From assembly GCA_002402245.1 (NCBI GenBank), contig NVVP01000004.1, positions 58,383 through 71,973 of the forward strand: 13,591 nt of DNA, written 5' to 3'. Below the pieces are notes generated by a model. That model made no database searches. It was not told the DNA's origin and saw only the letters and a program-made list of their open reading frames with translations. Shown here in pieces: positions 1 to 6,676 of the stretch. A program made the translations under genes and the position numbers. Origin of the DNA: Gammaproteobacteria bacterium. GTDB taxonomy: Bacteria; Pseudomonadota; Gammaproteobacteria; Nitrosococcales; Methylophagaceae. The number at the start of each line of letters is the position of its first letter. The first letter of the stretch is position 1.

Positions 1-633
1 ATGAGTCTGCTTGCCTAACTCAATATTGGCAGGCGGAATAGTGACCAGTGAATTTATCGGGGCTTGACTAGTATTGATACAAGCGGGCCAATCATCATGC
101 CTTTGTAACCAGTCTAGGTTTTGCTGACGAATCAATACCGATGAGGTTTCAATATGGATTTGTTCATGCTCAATGCCCATTATGATAGGCCACCATTGAT
201 TGCTCCAATTAATTGGTAAGCTCAATGGCGTCTGTTTTATCAAATCGTTAATAGCGGTTCTGACTTTGTGTCGGTAGGCTTTTACTTCAGCAACCGTGGG
301 CCATTCATAATGCTGCTCATCGAGATCATCCCAACTCATTTCATCAACACCAATGGCAAACATTGATTCAAATTGAGGGTCGATACGCTGGGCTAATAAA
401 CCTGATAACACCAGTTTATTTACAAAGAAGGTGGCGGTGTGACCGTAATAAAAAATCAGTGGGTGACGTAATGGAATCGACTTTTGATAATAAGCCTTGT
501 CGGATACTAGGGTTTCAAACAAGGATTCATAACGATCAGATGTGGCATTAAAATAGGCAAAAATCTCATTTCGCTTACTTTCTACATCGTTTCCTAATAA
601 CTCCGGCGTTCTTAAAAAATCTGATGCTAACAT
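1..633 (-). CDS. ovoA: 5-histidylcysteine sulfoxide synthase OvoA, N-terminal part (3' end outside window)
   Basis: OvoA is a mononuclear non-heme iron enzyme that joins histidine and cysteine with O2 to give 5-histidylcysteine sulfoxide, the first step of ovothiol synthesis. Only the first 211 codons are in the window and the frame is open to the edge. The visible part is a DinB-like helical domain. It contains the RHPLIFYYGH segment (residues 56-65), an NKL motif (72-74), and MGIEHEQIHIE (152-162), which supplies the family's HxxxHxE iron-binding motif (H156, H160, E162). The formylglycine-synthase-like domain and any C-terminal methyltransferase would lie beyond position 1. The ATG is fixed by an in-frame TAG three codons upstream, since the next Met is at residue 91; the ribosome binding site is weak. 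The gene has the same orientation as the Ton operon but is separated from it by a hairpin element. An EgtB-type relative is the alternative, but the HPLIFYYGH and FAIGVDEMSWDDL segments favour OvoA. Confidence 0.88.
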   Translation of the reverse strand, partial: MLASDFLRTPELLGNDVESKRNEIFAYFNATSDRYESLFETLVSDKAYYQKSIPLRHPLIFYYGHTATFFVNKLVLSGLLAQRIDPQFESMFAIGVDEMSWDDLDEQHYEWPTVAEVKAYRHKVRTAINDLIKQTPLSLPINWSNQWWPIIMGIEHEQIHIETSSVLIRQQNLDWLQRHDDWPACINTSQAPINSLVTIPPANIELGKQTH

Positions 634-700
634 GGGCTACCTACTGCAAATCTACAAAAATAATAGACGTTTAATGACGCAAAACGTTACAGGTGTTTAT
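634..700. other. 67-bp spacer between ovoA and the hairpin element
   Basis: This spacer should carry the ovoA leader. On the minus strand a TATTAT at about 20-30 bases before the ATG could be a -10, but no -35 sits at proper spacing. A TATAAA lies just outside the hairpin end, at about 695-700 on the complementary strand. No confident promoter can be called here, so ovoA may partly depend on transcription from within or beyond the hairpin element. Confidence 0.3.
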
Positions 701-857
701 ACCCGTTATCATTCAAGCTGCATGCTTCTAGTGCGTATAATGAATGGGCTAGCCAGGCATAATAGTGATGTAATAGTCGCTCTATTGCTCACTATTATAA
801 CGCCGCTAGCGTATTGAGTATGCGTGCTATAAGTCTGCAGCTTGAATGATAACGGGT
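701..857. repeat. 157-bp near-full-length imperfect palindrome, MITE/YPAL-like element
   Basis: The two ends are perfect 22-bp inverted repeats (701-722 and 836-857), starting ACCCGTTATCATTCAAG and ending in its complement. Pairing continues inward with mismatches and several G-U pairs. Further matched blocks are 748-753/805-810 (GCTAGC region), 759-768/789-798 (ATAATAGTGA) and 772-776/782-786, with the loop TCGCT centred at 779, the exact midpoint. Most of the 78 positions per arm pair. There is no open reading frame of note and no T-run. The outermost bases next to CCCG are TA on both sides, which would fit a TA target, but TA is self-complementary so this proves nothing. From memory, palindromic repeats of Yersinia and Serratia have similar ends (ACCCGTCAT..TTCAAG). 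The element starts 2 bp after the aldolase stop codon and so may form the 3' end of the Ton operon mRNA. Confidence 0.85.
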
Positions 858-859
858 AA

Positions 860-1435
860 TTAATCTAACTGACCAGCCAACCATGCTGTTTTAGCCGATA
901 ATTCAACTGAACAGCTCCATTTGTATGCAAGGTTAATGCTTTCTGCACTCGCATAGACGCCATGGCCTTTCACTACGGCTACTTTATGATCTTTTAATGA
1001 TGTAGAAACTGCTTCTGGTGCAAGTTCAACATATTGCTCATAAGGAATTGAAATCACTGGTACATTGGGAAAATAATACTGACCTTCAAAATCTACAGGG
1101 ACAAAGTCATCACCTTTTAAGGTTAATGCCACAATGTGTGGGCCATGACTATGGAACATGGCTTTAGCAGTTGGATCTTGTTGATACACTTTGATATGAA
1201 GCGGTGCATCAAGTGATGCCCCCTCTTCCATTCTGCCATCAATATGACACAGGATTAGATCATCTTCTTTTAAAGTATCAGCGCAACAGCCTGTTGGCGT
1301 GACCCAAACTTCATCACGAAAGCGAAATGAGGCATTACCACTATGAGAGTCATTACAGCCATATTGTCGTAACCAACGGTAATGCTCCACTAGCTGTTGT
1401 TTTAATTGTTTACGATTCATCTTTTTTGATCTCAT
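860..1435 (-). CDS. class II aldolase/adducin-family protein
   Basis: This 191-residue protein has the fold of fuculose-phosphate-type zinc aldolases and related epimerases and dehydratases. Visible motifs are SGNAS (32-36) and TPTG (46-49) for phosphate binding, FHSHGPH (94-100) giving zinc ligands H95 and H97, and KGHG (156-159) giving the third ligand H158. At the position of the catalytic Glu (SSE in FucA) it reads SLD (74-76), so the acid is Asp and one phosphate-contacting Ser is Leu. The substrate therefore cannot be inferred. It is the last gene of the Ton operon and overlaps the TPR gene by 26 bp. A second Met at residue 6 (position 1420) would cut the overlap to 11 bp, and neither start has a strong ribosome binding site. 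Translation is probably coupled to the TPR gene. The family assignment is firm; the function is open. Confidence 0.85.
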   Translation of the reverse strand: MRSKKMNRKQLKQQLVEHYRWLRQYGCNDSHSGNASFRFRDEVWVTPTGCCADTLKEDDLILCHIDGRMEEGASLDAPLHIKVYQQDPTAKAMFHSHGPHIVALTLKGDDFVPVDFEGQYYFPNVPVISIPYEQYVELAPEAVSTSLKDHKVAVVKGHGVYASAESINLAYKWSCSVELSAKTAWLAGQLD

Positions 1436-2636
1436 TTAATTGTCGCTCTACGTGGCGTAACCACTGCCCTGCTTGATTACGCTCATTAGAAAATGCCACA
1501 GCATGTTTAAATTGTGTTTTTGCTTTGCTTAAATGACCAAGGTGATAGTGAGTCATGCCGAGCAATAGTCTCGCCGCACCTACTTTCTTGCCTTGTAATT
1601 TAGTTAAACTCTGCTGTAAAGCGGGAATGCTTTGTTTCCAGCTTTCCATTTGAAACAATACACGAGCATATTTTAAATCAGATTCACCTGAATCATCTAG
1701 CTTAATTATTTTTTGTAATACCGCAGCCGCTTTATCATTTTCCCGAGCGGCTAACCAACTCTCGGCCAAACGCGTTAGGTTTTTATAATTAGTGCTAATA
1801 ACACCATCACTCATCGCTTGGTCTAATAGTTTTGCTGATTTATACGGTATACGCAGGTAGCGGTACATATCGGCCATATTAATTAATGTTTTGCCGTCAC
1901 CAAGATCAAGTCTTTGCATCAACATTTTCACAGCTAAGGCAGTGAACTCTTTATTTTGTTGTAAATAAAGCGATGATAATTGTGACCAATAAACCTTTTT
2001 ATATGGATAGCTAGGAATGAGTTTTTCTAATACCTTGATTGCTGATTTATATTGTTTTAATTCTAAATGAGCAGATAACAACATTTGATACCAAGACTCT
2101 TGTGCTTTTTTATCACGCTTAATCGCGACTTGAATTGCATTGATGGTTTTTTGATAATTATTAACTTGGTAATTCGCACTGGCTAATAATACATAGGCAC
2201 TGGTAGCGGGTGAAGGCTCTTTTTTCATCCACTGTTCTAGTAGTGTAATCCCTGCTTTAAATTTACTCTCGGCTAACAATAGTTGCGCTAAGTTATAGCG
2301 TAAATCATGGCTCACTTTTTCAGGTAAAGCGCCTGAATCTAACGCCAGTTTAAAATAACGACTAGCTTGGCCATAAGCCTCACGACTTGAATATAAATAA
2401 CCTAATGTTTGCTGAATAATCGCTTTGTCATAAGCGCCATTCGAGTCTTTATTTAATAAGGATTTTAACTTAGCTTCCGCTTCATTTAATTTATCTTTAG
2501 CCATCAACTCTTGGGCATTATTTAATGCCTTATAAGTCGATTCAGTTAATAAATATTGTGACTCTTCTTCAGCCTGTACGATGCCAAACGTTAACAATAA
2601 CGACATCAATACTATGTTCATTATTACCCGCTTCAT
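1410..2636 (-). CDS. periplasmic TPR protein of the Ton operon
   Basis: This 408-residue protein begins with a signal peptide (MKRVIMNIVLMSLLLTFGIVQA, cleavage likely after residue 22). The rest is a chain of helical repeats of tetratricopeptide type; examples are the A-x-x-Y-Y-x-A-L spaced segments around 70-100, 150-190 and 350-390. Ton clusters with TtpC commonly end with such a TPR gene, which is thought to help the inner-membrane complex or its energised TonB contact the envelope. The precise role is not shown by the sequence. Its ATG overlaps the tonB stop codon in the ATGA arrangement, with GGA about 8 bases upstream inside tonB, so translation is coupled. No catalytic motif is visible. 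Confidence 0.85.
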   Translation of the reverse strand: MKRVIMNIVLMSLLLTFGIVQAEEESQYLLTESTYKALNNAQELMAKDKLNEAEAKLKSLLNKDSNGAYDKAIIQQTLGYLYSSREAYGQASRYFKLALDSGALPEKVSHDLRYNLAQLLLAESKFKAGITLLEQWMKKEPSPATSAYVLLASANYQVNNYQKTINAIQVAIKRDKKAQESWYQMLLSAHLELKQYKSAIKVLEKLIPSYPYKKVYWSQLSSLYLQQNKEFTALAVKMLMQRLDLGDGKTLINMADMYRYLRIPYKSAKLLDQAMSDGVISTNYKNLTRLAESWLAARENDKAAAVLQKIIKLDDSGESDLKYARVLFQMESWKQSIPALQQSLTKLQGKKVGAARLLLGMTHYHLGHLSKAKTQFKHAVAFSNERNQAGQWLRHVERQLNEIKKDES

Positions 2637-3289
2637 CGTTTATCCAACTTAAACTTTATTTCTTGCGTGGCTTGGCGCTCAACCGGCTTACCATCAACCG
2701 TTTTTGTTTTAAACTTCCACTTAGCAATCGCCTTCAAAGCAGCCTTATCAAAAATGTTTTTAACCGTTGATTTGACCACTACGGCATTACGCACTTGGCC
2801 ATCAATGGTAATGGTAAAGGATATAGTCACGATGCCTTCAATATTTCGTCTTGCTGCAGCACGTGGGTATCTTGGTGGAACCCGTACTAGAGGAATTACA
2901 TCACTGTCCATCATAGGTGCAGTGCTCGGCGTTGCAGGTGCCGCGGGAGCAGAGGATGAAAATTCACCTAAATAAGGTCCTCCGGCAATATTCAACGGTA
3001 CATCAATTTGAGGCACATCAATTTTTGCAGGCGGTGCTTTTAATTTATTAGCTTGTGGTGCCGGCGCTTTAGGGGGCGGTGGTGGCTTTTTAGGCGGTGG
3101 TGGTTTTTTAGGTAACTGACGTTTTTTAGTCACCGTTTCAGTCTCATTCTTAACCCGAACAAAATCAAGCAAAGGCACATTTTCTGTGACTAAAAGCTCA
3201 AGATTCTCTGATGAGGTCATCTTTTGCATCAAGGTAAATAAGCCGAAATTGACTAATAAGGCTAGTAATAAGCCAATGACTAAACGCAT
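2633..3289 (-). CDS. tonB: TonB energy transducer (TonB2-like)
   Basis: TonB carries proton-motive energy from the ExbB-ExbD motor to TonB-dependent outer-membrane receptors. This 218-residue protein has one N-terminal membrane anchor (about residues 3-22), a Lys/Pro spacer (KKPPPPKKPPPPPKAP, 61-76) and a C-terminal TonB domain with the usual PPRYPRAAARRNIEG (138-152), FDKAALKAIAKWKF (180-193) and a final beta strand. The anchor has no histidine and so lacks the Ser-His pair of E. coli TonB, which suits the shorter TonB2 class. An AAAGGTCAGG ribosome binding site precedes the ATG. It lies 12 bp after exbD and overlaps the TPR gene by 4 bp. Its likely receptors (iron-siderophore, heme or other ligands) are not in the window. 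Confidence 0.95.
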   Translation of the reverse strand: MRLVIGLLLALLVNFGLFTLMQKMTSSENLELLVTENVPLLDFVRVKNETETVTKKRQLPKKPPPPKKPPPPPKAPAPQANKLKAPPAKIDVPQIDVPLNIAGGPYLGEFSSSAPAAPATPSTAPMMDSDVIPLVRVPPRYPRAAARRNIEGIVTISFTITIDGQVRNAVVVKSTVKNIFDKAALKAIAKWKFKTKTVDGKPVERQATQEIKFKLDKR

Positions 3290-3301
3290 TAATCCTGACC
3301 T

Positions 3302-3709
3302 TTAATTATGTTCAGCAGCAATAGATACATTGGCAACACCAGCTAGGCGAGCTTGATCCATTACTTCAATTAACAAGCCTGTTTTAGACTCTTTATCGGC
3401 CAAAATAATCACTGATCCTTCTGGGTTTTCGGCATGCATACGTTCAACATTAGCCCGCACTGCTCGGCGATCTATTTGACGTTTATCCATCCAGATTTCG
3501 CCATTAGGTTTGATCGCAATCAAAATATTAGCATGTGCTTTTTTAACCGCTGTTTTAGCTGATGGACGACTCACGTCAACACCTGTTTCTTTTACAAACG
3601 ATGTGGTGACAATAAAGAAGATCAATAAGATGAATACCATATCAATTAATGGCGTCATATTAACTTCAGCAATGGCACCACTTTGACGGCGTGAATGTCT
3701 TGTACTCAT
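3302..3709 (-). CDS. exbD: biopolymer transport protein ExbD
   Basis: ExbD is the proton-responsive stator partner of ExbB. The 135-residue protein shows the family's N-terminal segment EVNMTPLIDMVFILLIFFIV. D23, at the start of the single membrane helix (about 22-39), matches the essential proton-carrying Asp of the family. The periplasmic domain contains the usual conserved block (ILIAIKPNGEIWMDKRQID, about 61-79). The length is typical. It sits 16 bp after exbB and 12 bp before tonB, inside one operon. TolR is the nearest alternative, but the tonB, TtpC and TPR neighbours make ExbD the better name. Confidence 0.95.
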   Translation of the reverse strand: MSTRHSRRQSGAIAEVNMTPLIDMVFILLIFFIVTTSFVKETGVDVSRPSAKTAVKKAHANILIAIKPNGEIWMDKRQIDRRAVRANVERMHAENPEGSVIILADKESKTGLLIEVMDQARLAGVANVSIAAEHN

Positions 3710-3725
3710 AATCGTTTACCGGTCC

Positions 3726-4265
3726 CTAATCTCTTCTCAATAGTTCAGCAACGTGATTGATAGATCGTGTCACGCGCTGGTCTAATTGAGTACTAAAATA
3801 CATGCCTGATAAAGCGGCTAATAGCCCGCCCATAGTTGTTATCAAGGCAATCGAAATGCCACCAGCCATACCTCGAGCATTACCCGTTCCAAACACGGTT
3901 AACACATCAAAGGTTTGAATCATGCCATCTACTGTGCCTAACAAACCTAACATCGGTAATGCTGCAATTAAGGTTCTAATCGACATTAAATGTTGTTTTA
4001 ATTCAGCGCCACTTTGAGCGATCATGCCTTCACGAATCTTATAGGCATACCAACTGCTACGCTCTTGTCTTTTATCCCACGACTGTAACAGCTCCTTCAC
4101 GCGTGACGGGTGAATAAAATAGACGAACAGATAGCGCTCTATTAACAGTGTCCACATTAAAATAGAGGCAATTAATATCATCCATAATATAGTGCCACCA
4201 CTTTCTAGTAGCAGCTGAATATTAAATAAATTATTTGTCAGACTGTCCATGATTTCTTTCTGCAT
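3726..4265 (-). CDS. exbB: ExbB (short MotA/TolQ/ExbB proton-channel protein)
   Basis: This 179-residue inner-membrane protein has three membrane helices (about 24-46, 100-122 and 138-158). It carries the family signature ALPMLGLLGTVDGMIQTF (101-119) followed by FGTGNARGMAGGIS (125-138), which lines the ExbD-containing pore. The small size and position after TtpC match ExbB2 of Vibrio-type Ton systems. It overlaps the 3' end of ttpC by 35 bp. A second Met at residue 6 (position 4250) has a purine-rich AGAAAGA just upstream and would shorten the overlap to 20 bp; it may be the true start. A stator from another system (TolQ, MotA) is unlikely given exbD and tonB directly downstream. Confidence 0.93.
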   Translation of the reverse strand: MQKEIMDSLTNNLFNIQLLLESGGTILWMILIASILMWTLLIERYLFVYFIHPSRVKELLQSWDKRQERSSWYAYKIREGMIAQSGAELKQHLMSIRTLIAALPMLGLLGTVDGMIQTFDVLTVFGTGNARGMAGGISIALITTMGGLLAALSGMYFSTQLDQRVTRSINHVAELLRRD

Positions 4266-5595
4266 TAAAGGCTACTACAGCAGCACTTTCTTCATCTAAT
4301 ATTTGAACTAAACGGTTACTTTTACTTGAAATAGCACTGTGAATTAACAAAATAGGGATTGCCACGGCAAGGCCTAATTCTGTGGTCACTAATGCTTGAG
4401 AAATACCCCCTGACATCAATTTAGGGTCACCGGTACCAAACAGTGTAATTGCTTGGAAAGTCTCAATCATGCCTGAGACCGTACCTAATAAACCTAACAT
4501 CGGCGTAATCGCAGCTAATACCGCTAAGGTGATTAAACCTCGTTCAATTTTAGGTACTTCTCTTAAAATAGCTTCATCTAATTTAAGCGATAAGGTTTCA
4601 ACATCATTATGTTGATCTTCTTTGTACACCGATAAAATTCGACCTAGTGGATTATTAGAGTTCGCTTTAGCTTCTTTCTGTTGTTTAGCAACGCCTCGGC
4701 CCACTACGGTTAAATAAATGAATCGTTGTAATGCGAGTAATAAACCAATCGCACCTAATACTAAGATAATGTAACCAATCCAGCCACCTTGCTGAATACG
4801 CTCTTTTAAATCAGGTGACTGAACTAATAAGGCCATCAATGCACCTCGTGTTGGGTCAATTACTACATTTTGTACGCTGCTAGCATCCGTTGTGTGTGCA
4901 AAATCAGCCACTACATCTTGCAGGCGTTGAACTGGCTGACGACCTAGTTCAACTAATTTCCCTGTTTCAGGTAGGTAGCGTAAGAATTTACCCTCAGTGA
5001 AAGCGGTGAAGACACCTACTCGCATCACATCACGTTGCTCAACTTCACCTGATGCCGTAATAATAGGCACTGAGAATCGGCTTATTTTTCCTGACTCGGT
5101 CATTTCTTCTTGCAACATGATCCAGAAATCATGCAGCTCTTGAATCGTTGGTTGCTGTTTACGTTCTGCCATTGCGATCAATAATTGGCTTCTTTCTGTC
5201 TTTTGCGCCGAAATCATTGAGCTATTAAGCACAGTACGGCTATCATTGGCCATTTGACGAACCGTGCCAAACAATTCGCCTAAGGTGCCTGACTTTTCTT
5301 GTAATAGGCGTTCTTTTTCGGCTAAGTCATCACCATTTTGTTTAAAGGCTAAATTGAGTACGGCTGTTTTTTGTTCTTCAGCGTGTAAACGTGCTTTAGC
5401 TTGTTGTAACAATTGAGACTGTTGATCTCGCTCAGTCACAAACTTGGCTTCGCGTAATTTATTCTTTTGCTGTTCTAATACACGTTCACGTTTAACTTGG
5501 CTAAGTAATTCATCTAAATTGGCGGGTTTATCTGCCGCAAATAATGAAGGAGAAACTAAGGCGCTGATTAATAAAATAGATGATATTAATTTCAT
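4231..5595 (-). CDS. ttpC: TtpC-like MotA/TolQ/ExbB protein with periplasmic extension
   Basis: The 454 residues contain, in order, a signal peptide (1-20, ending SLFA), a long charged Lys/Glu/Gln coiled coil (about 25-105), a mixed periplasmic domain (about 145-260), then three membrane helices (about 272-295, 353-375 and 398-420). The last part carries the ExbB signature TPMLGLLGTVSGMIETF (364-380) and FGTGDPKLMSGGIS (386-399). This layout and length match TtpC of Vibrio TonB2 systems, where it is needed alongside ExbB2 and ExbD2 for TonB function. GGAGG lies 9 bases before the ATG, inside the DUF3450 gene, with which it overlaps as ATGA. The C-terminal core duplicates the motor signature of the next gene. 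Confidence 0.92.
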   Translation of the reverse strand: MKLISSILLISALVSPSLFAADKPANLDELLSQVKRERVLEQQKNKLREAKFVTERDQQSQLLQQAKARLHAEEQKTAVLNLAFKQNGDDLAEKERLLQEKSGTLGELFGTVRQMANDSRTVLNSSMISAQKTERSQLLIAMAERKQQPTIQELHDFWIMLQEEMTESGKISRFSVPIITASGEVEQRDVMRVGVFTAFTEGKFLRYLPETGKLVELGRQPVQRLQDVVADFAHTTDASSVQNVVIDPTRGALMALLVQSPDLKERIQQGGWIGYIILVLGAIGLLLALQRFIYLTVVGRGVAKQQKEAKANSNNPLGRILSVYKEDQHNDVETLSLKLDEAILREVPKIERGLITLAVLAAITPMLGLLGTVSGMIETFQAITLFGTGDPKLMSGGISQALVTTELGLAVAIPILLIHSAISSKSNRLVQILDEESAAVVAFNAERNHGQSDK

Positions 5596-6368
5596 TGCAT
5601 TACCTCCACAGTCGTCATCGGCAATACTAATAAATCAGGTGGCAATTGTTTCTTTGCGACTTTTAATGCTTGAGAAATAGCTTGTCGATATTGGCTATCA
5701 TCCAAAGTCAGCCATTTGTTTTGATGCCAAATGCCAGCTTCCATTCCATCTAGAGTTAAGTAATAAAGACCTACTCGACCAATACGCAAAAAATCAACGG
5801 TACGAGTTATAGGGTTCGCTTCTAATACCAGTTCACCTTGATAGGCTTCAATAGTACGACCATATTCTGTTTCAACTTGATAGGCTTCTAGAATTCGGCG
5901 ATATTTTTCAGCTAATGTCACATCTGCACGTTCCATTAAGGTTTGTAGCTGTACCACACGCTGCTGACGCTCATCAGGCAGGAAGGGTACGTCTAGTTCC
6001 ACAAATTGAGCCATGGTATCAATCATACTCAGCATCAATGGAATTATGTCGCGTTGTGTCGTTTCAATATTATGTAACTGCTCATCCATTAAGGTCAGTT
6101 CAGATTGTTGCGAATCAACCAACTTAGTTAATTGTTGATTATAAGTAACAAGGCTATCTGTCTGTCTTAATACATCACGATATTCAGCCAGCATTTGAGT
6201 TTTCTCATCGGCCAAATTATCGATATGTTGCTGGGATTGTTGAGCGGCTAAATCTGTTTTAACCTGAGCATCTACAGCCTGATTAAGATTACCCGCCACC
6301 AGAAGTGTCGGTATAAAAAGAGGCACTAGAACACATAGCTTTAGTGTAAGCCAGTTTTGTTTTTGCAT
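5592..6368 (-). CDS. DUF3450 periplasmic coiled-coil protein, first gene of the Ton operon
   Basis: This 258-residue protein has an N-terminal signal peptide (about residues 1-25, ending LLVAG) and a long heptad-rich coiled coil with many Gln, Leu and Asp residues (about 30-115). A conserved-looking globular part follows (about 120-250) with MLSMIDTMAQFVELDVPFL, LEAYQVETEYGRTIEAYQG and GRVGLYYLTLDG. These are features of the DUF3450 family, which typically precedes ttpC-exbB-exbD-tonB-TPR in gammaproteobacteria. Its biochemical role is not known to me; a periplasmic scaffold for TtpC, whose own N-terminal region is also coiled coil, is an inference. Translation starts at the first ATG after a modest GATGGAA site. 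Confidence 0.88.
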   Translation of the reverse strand: MQKQNWLTLKLCVLVPLFIPTLLVAGNLNQAVDAQVKTDLAAQQSQQHIDNLADEKTQMLAEYRDVLRQTDSLVTYNQQLTKLVDSQQSELTLMDEQLHNIETTQRDIIPLMLSMIDTMAQFVELDVPFLPDERQQRVVQLQTLMERADVTLAEKYRRILEAYQVETEYGRTIEAYQGELVLEANPITRTVDFLRIGRVGLYYLTLDGMEAGIWHQNKWLTLDDSQYRQAISQALKVAKKQLPPDLLVLPMTTVEVMQ

Positions 6369-6435
6369 AAATTATTCCATCTTAAAGAACCACAATTGGC
6401 CACAAGATGGCGTAGGGTCAAAAAATCATCCCCTA

Positions 6436-6465
6436 ATAATAGCAAGAGAATCATGTTTAGGTGAA
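6436..6465 (-). promoter_or_regulatory. candidate promoter of the Ton operon
   Basis: On the minus strand TTCACC (6460-6465) and TATTAT (6436-6441) are separated by 18 bases, a fair sigma-70 match. Transcription would begin near 6429, leaving about a 60-base leader before the DUF3450 ATG. The site lies just after the terminator of the upstream operon, where a promoter is expected. I looked for a Fur box here and found no good match. Confidence 0.4.
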
Positions 6466-6479
6466 AATAAAATTAAGGC

Positions 6480-6509
6480 AAAAAAAAACCAGACACTAGG
6501 TGTCTGGTT
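6480..6509 (-). terminator. intrinsic terminator of the histidine kinase/response regulator operon
   Basis: The sequence AACCAGACAC (6487-6496), TAG, GTGTCTGGTT (6500-6509) is a perfect 10-bp stem. Read on the minus strand it is followed by nine T residues (6480-6488), the classic rho-independent form. It ends minus-strand transcripts coming from the response regulator about 170 bases downstream of its stop codon and insulates the Ton operon promoter. Confidence 0.92.
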
Positions 6510-6676
6510 AAACCTTCAAACTAATGAAGGAGAGAGAAATATAAGTAAATTAAGAAGCTGAATTCCTAAAACTATGTTGCACATGATATATAACAACCTT
6601 GCATTAGGATTGAGCGACTTGTCCTGATAAATCAGGAACTTATTCCTTTCTCTTCTAAGTATTCAATTACAGCGCC
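6510..6676 (-). other. 167-bp 3' untranslated region with two small dyads, no gene
   Basis: No convincing gene lies between the response regulator stop and the terminator. Two inverted repeats are visible: CCTTCA/TGAAGG (6513-6518 and 6525-6530) and TCCTGAT-AA-ATCAGGA (6622-6637). A 22-codon minus-strand reading frame starting near 6586 has no ribosome binding site at proper distance. The segment could be a long 3' UTR or the body of a small RNA ending at the strong terminator; the sequence does not decide. Confidence 0.4.

Noticed and set aside
632..817. Plus-strand frame of 61 codons across the hairpin element
   Set aside because: It overlaps the ovoA start and the palindrome and has no ribosome binding site or protein-like features.
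701..857. Integron attC site or CRISPR repeat
   Set aside because: The ends do not show the RYYYAAC/GTTRRRY pair and there is no adjacent integrase or cassette; there is only one unit, so it is not a CRISPR array.
701..857. Rho-independent terminator of the Ton operon
   Set aside because: The stem is far longer than usual and no T-run follows on either strand, though it may still affect the mRNA end.
6369..6480. Fur box in front of the Ton operon
   Set aside because: The AT-rich AATAATAGCAAGAGAATCATG stretch matches the Fur consensus poorly, so iron control is not shown by the sequence.
6510..6590. Small hydrophobic minus-strand peptide of 22 codons in the 3' UTR
   Set aside because: No ribosome binding site at proper spacing and no conserved pattern I can recognise.
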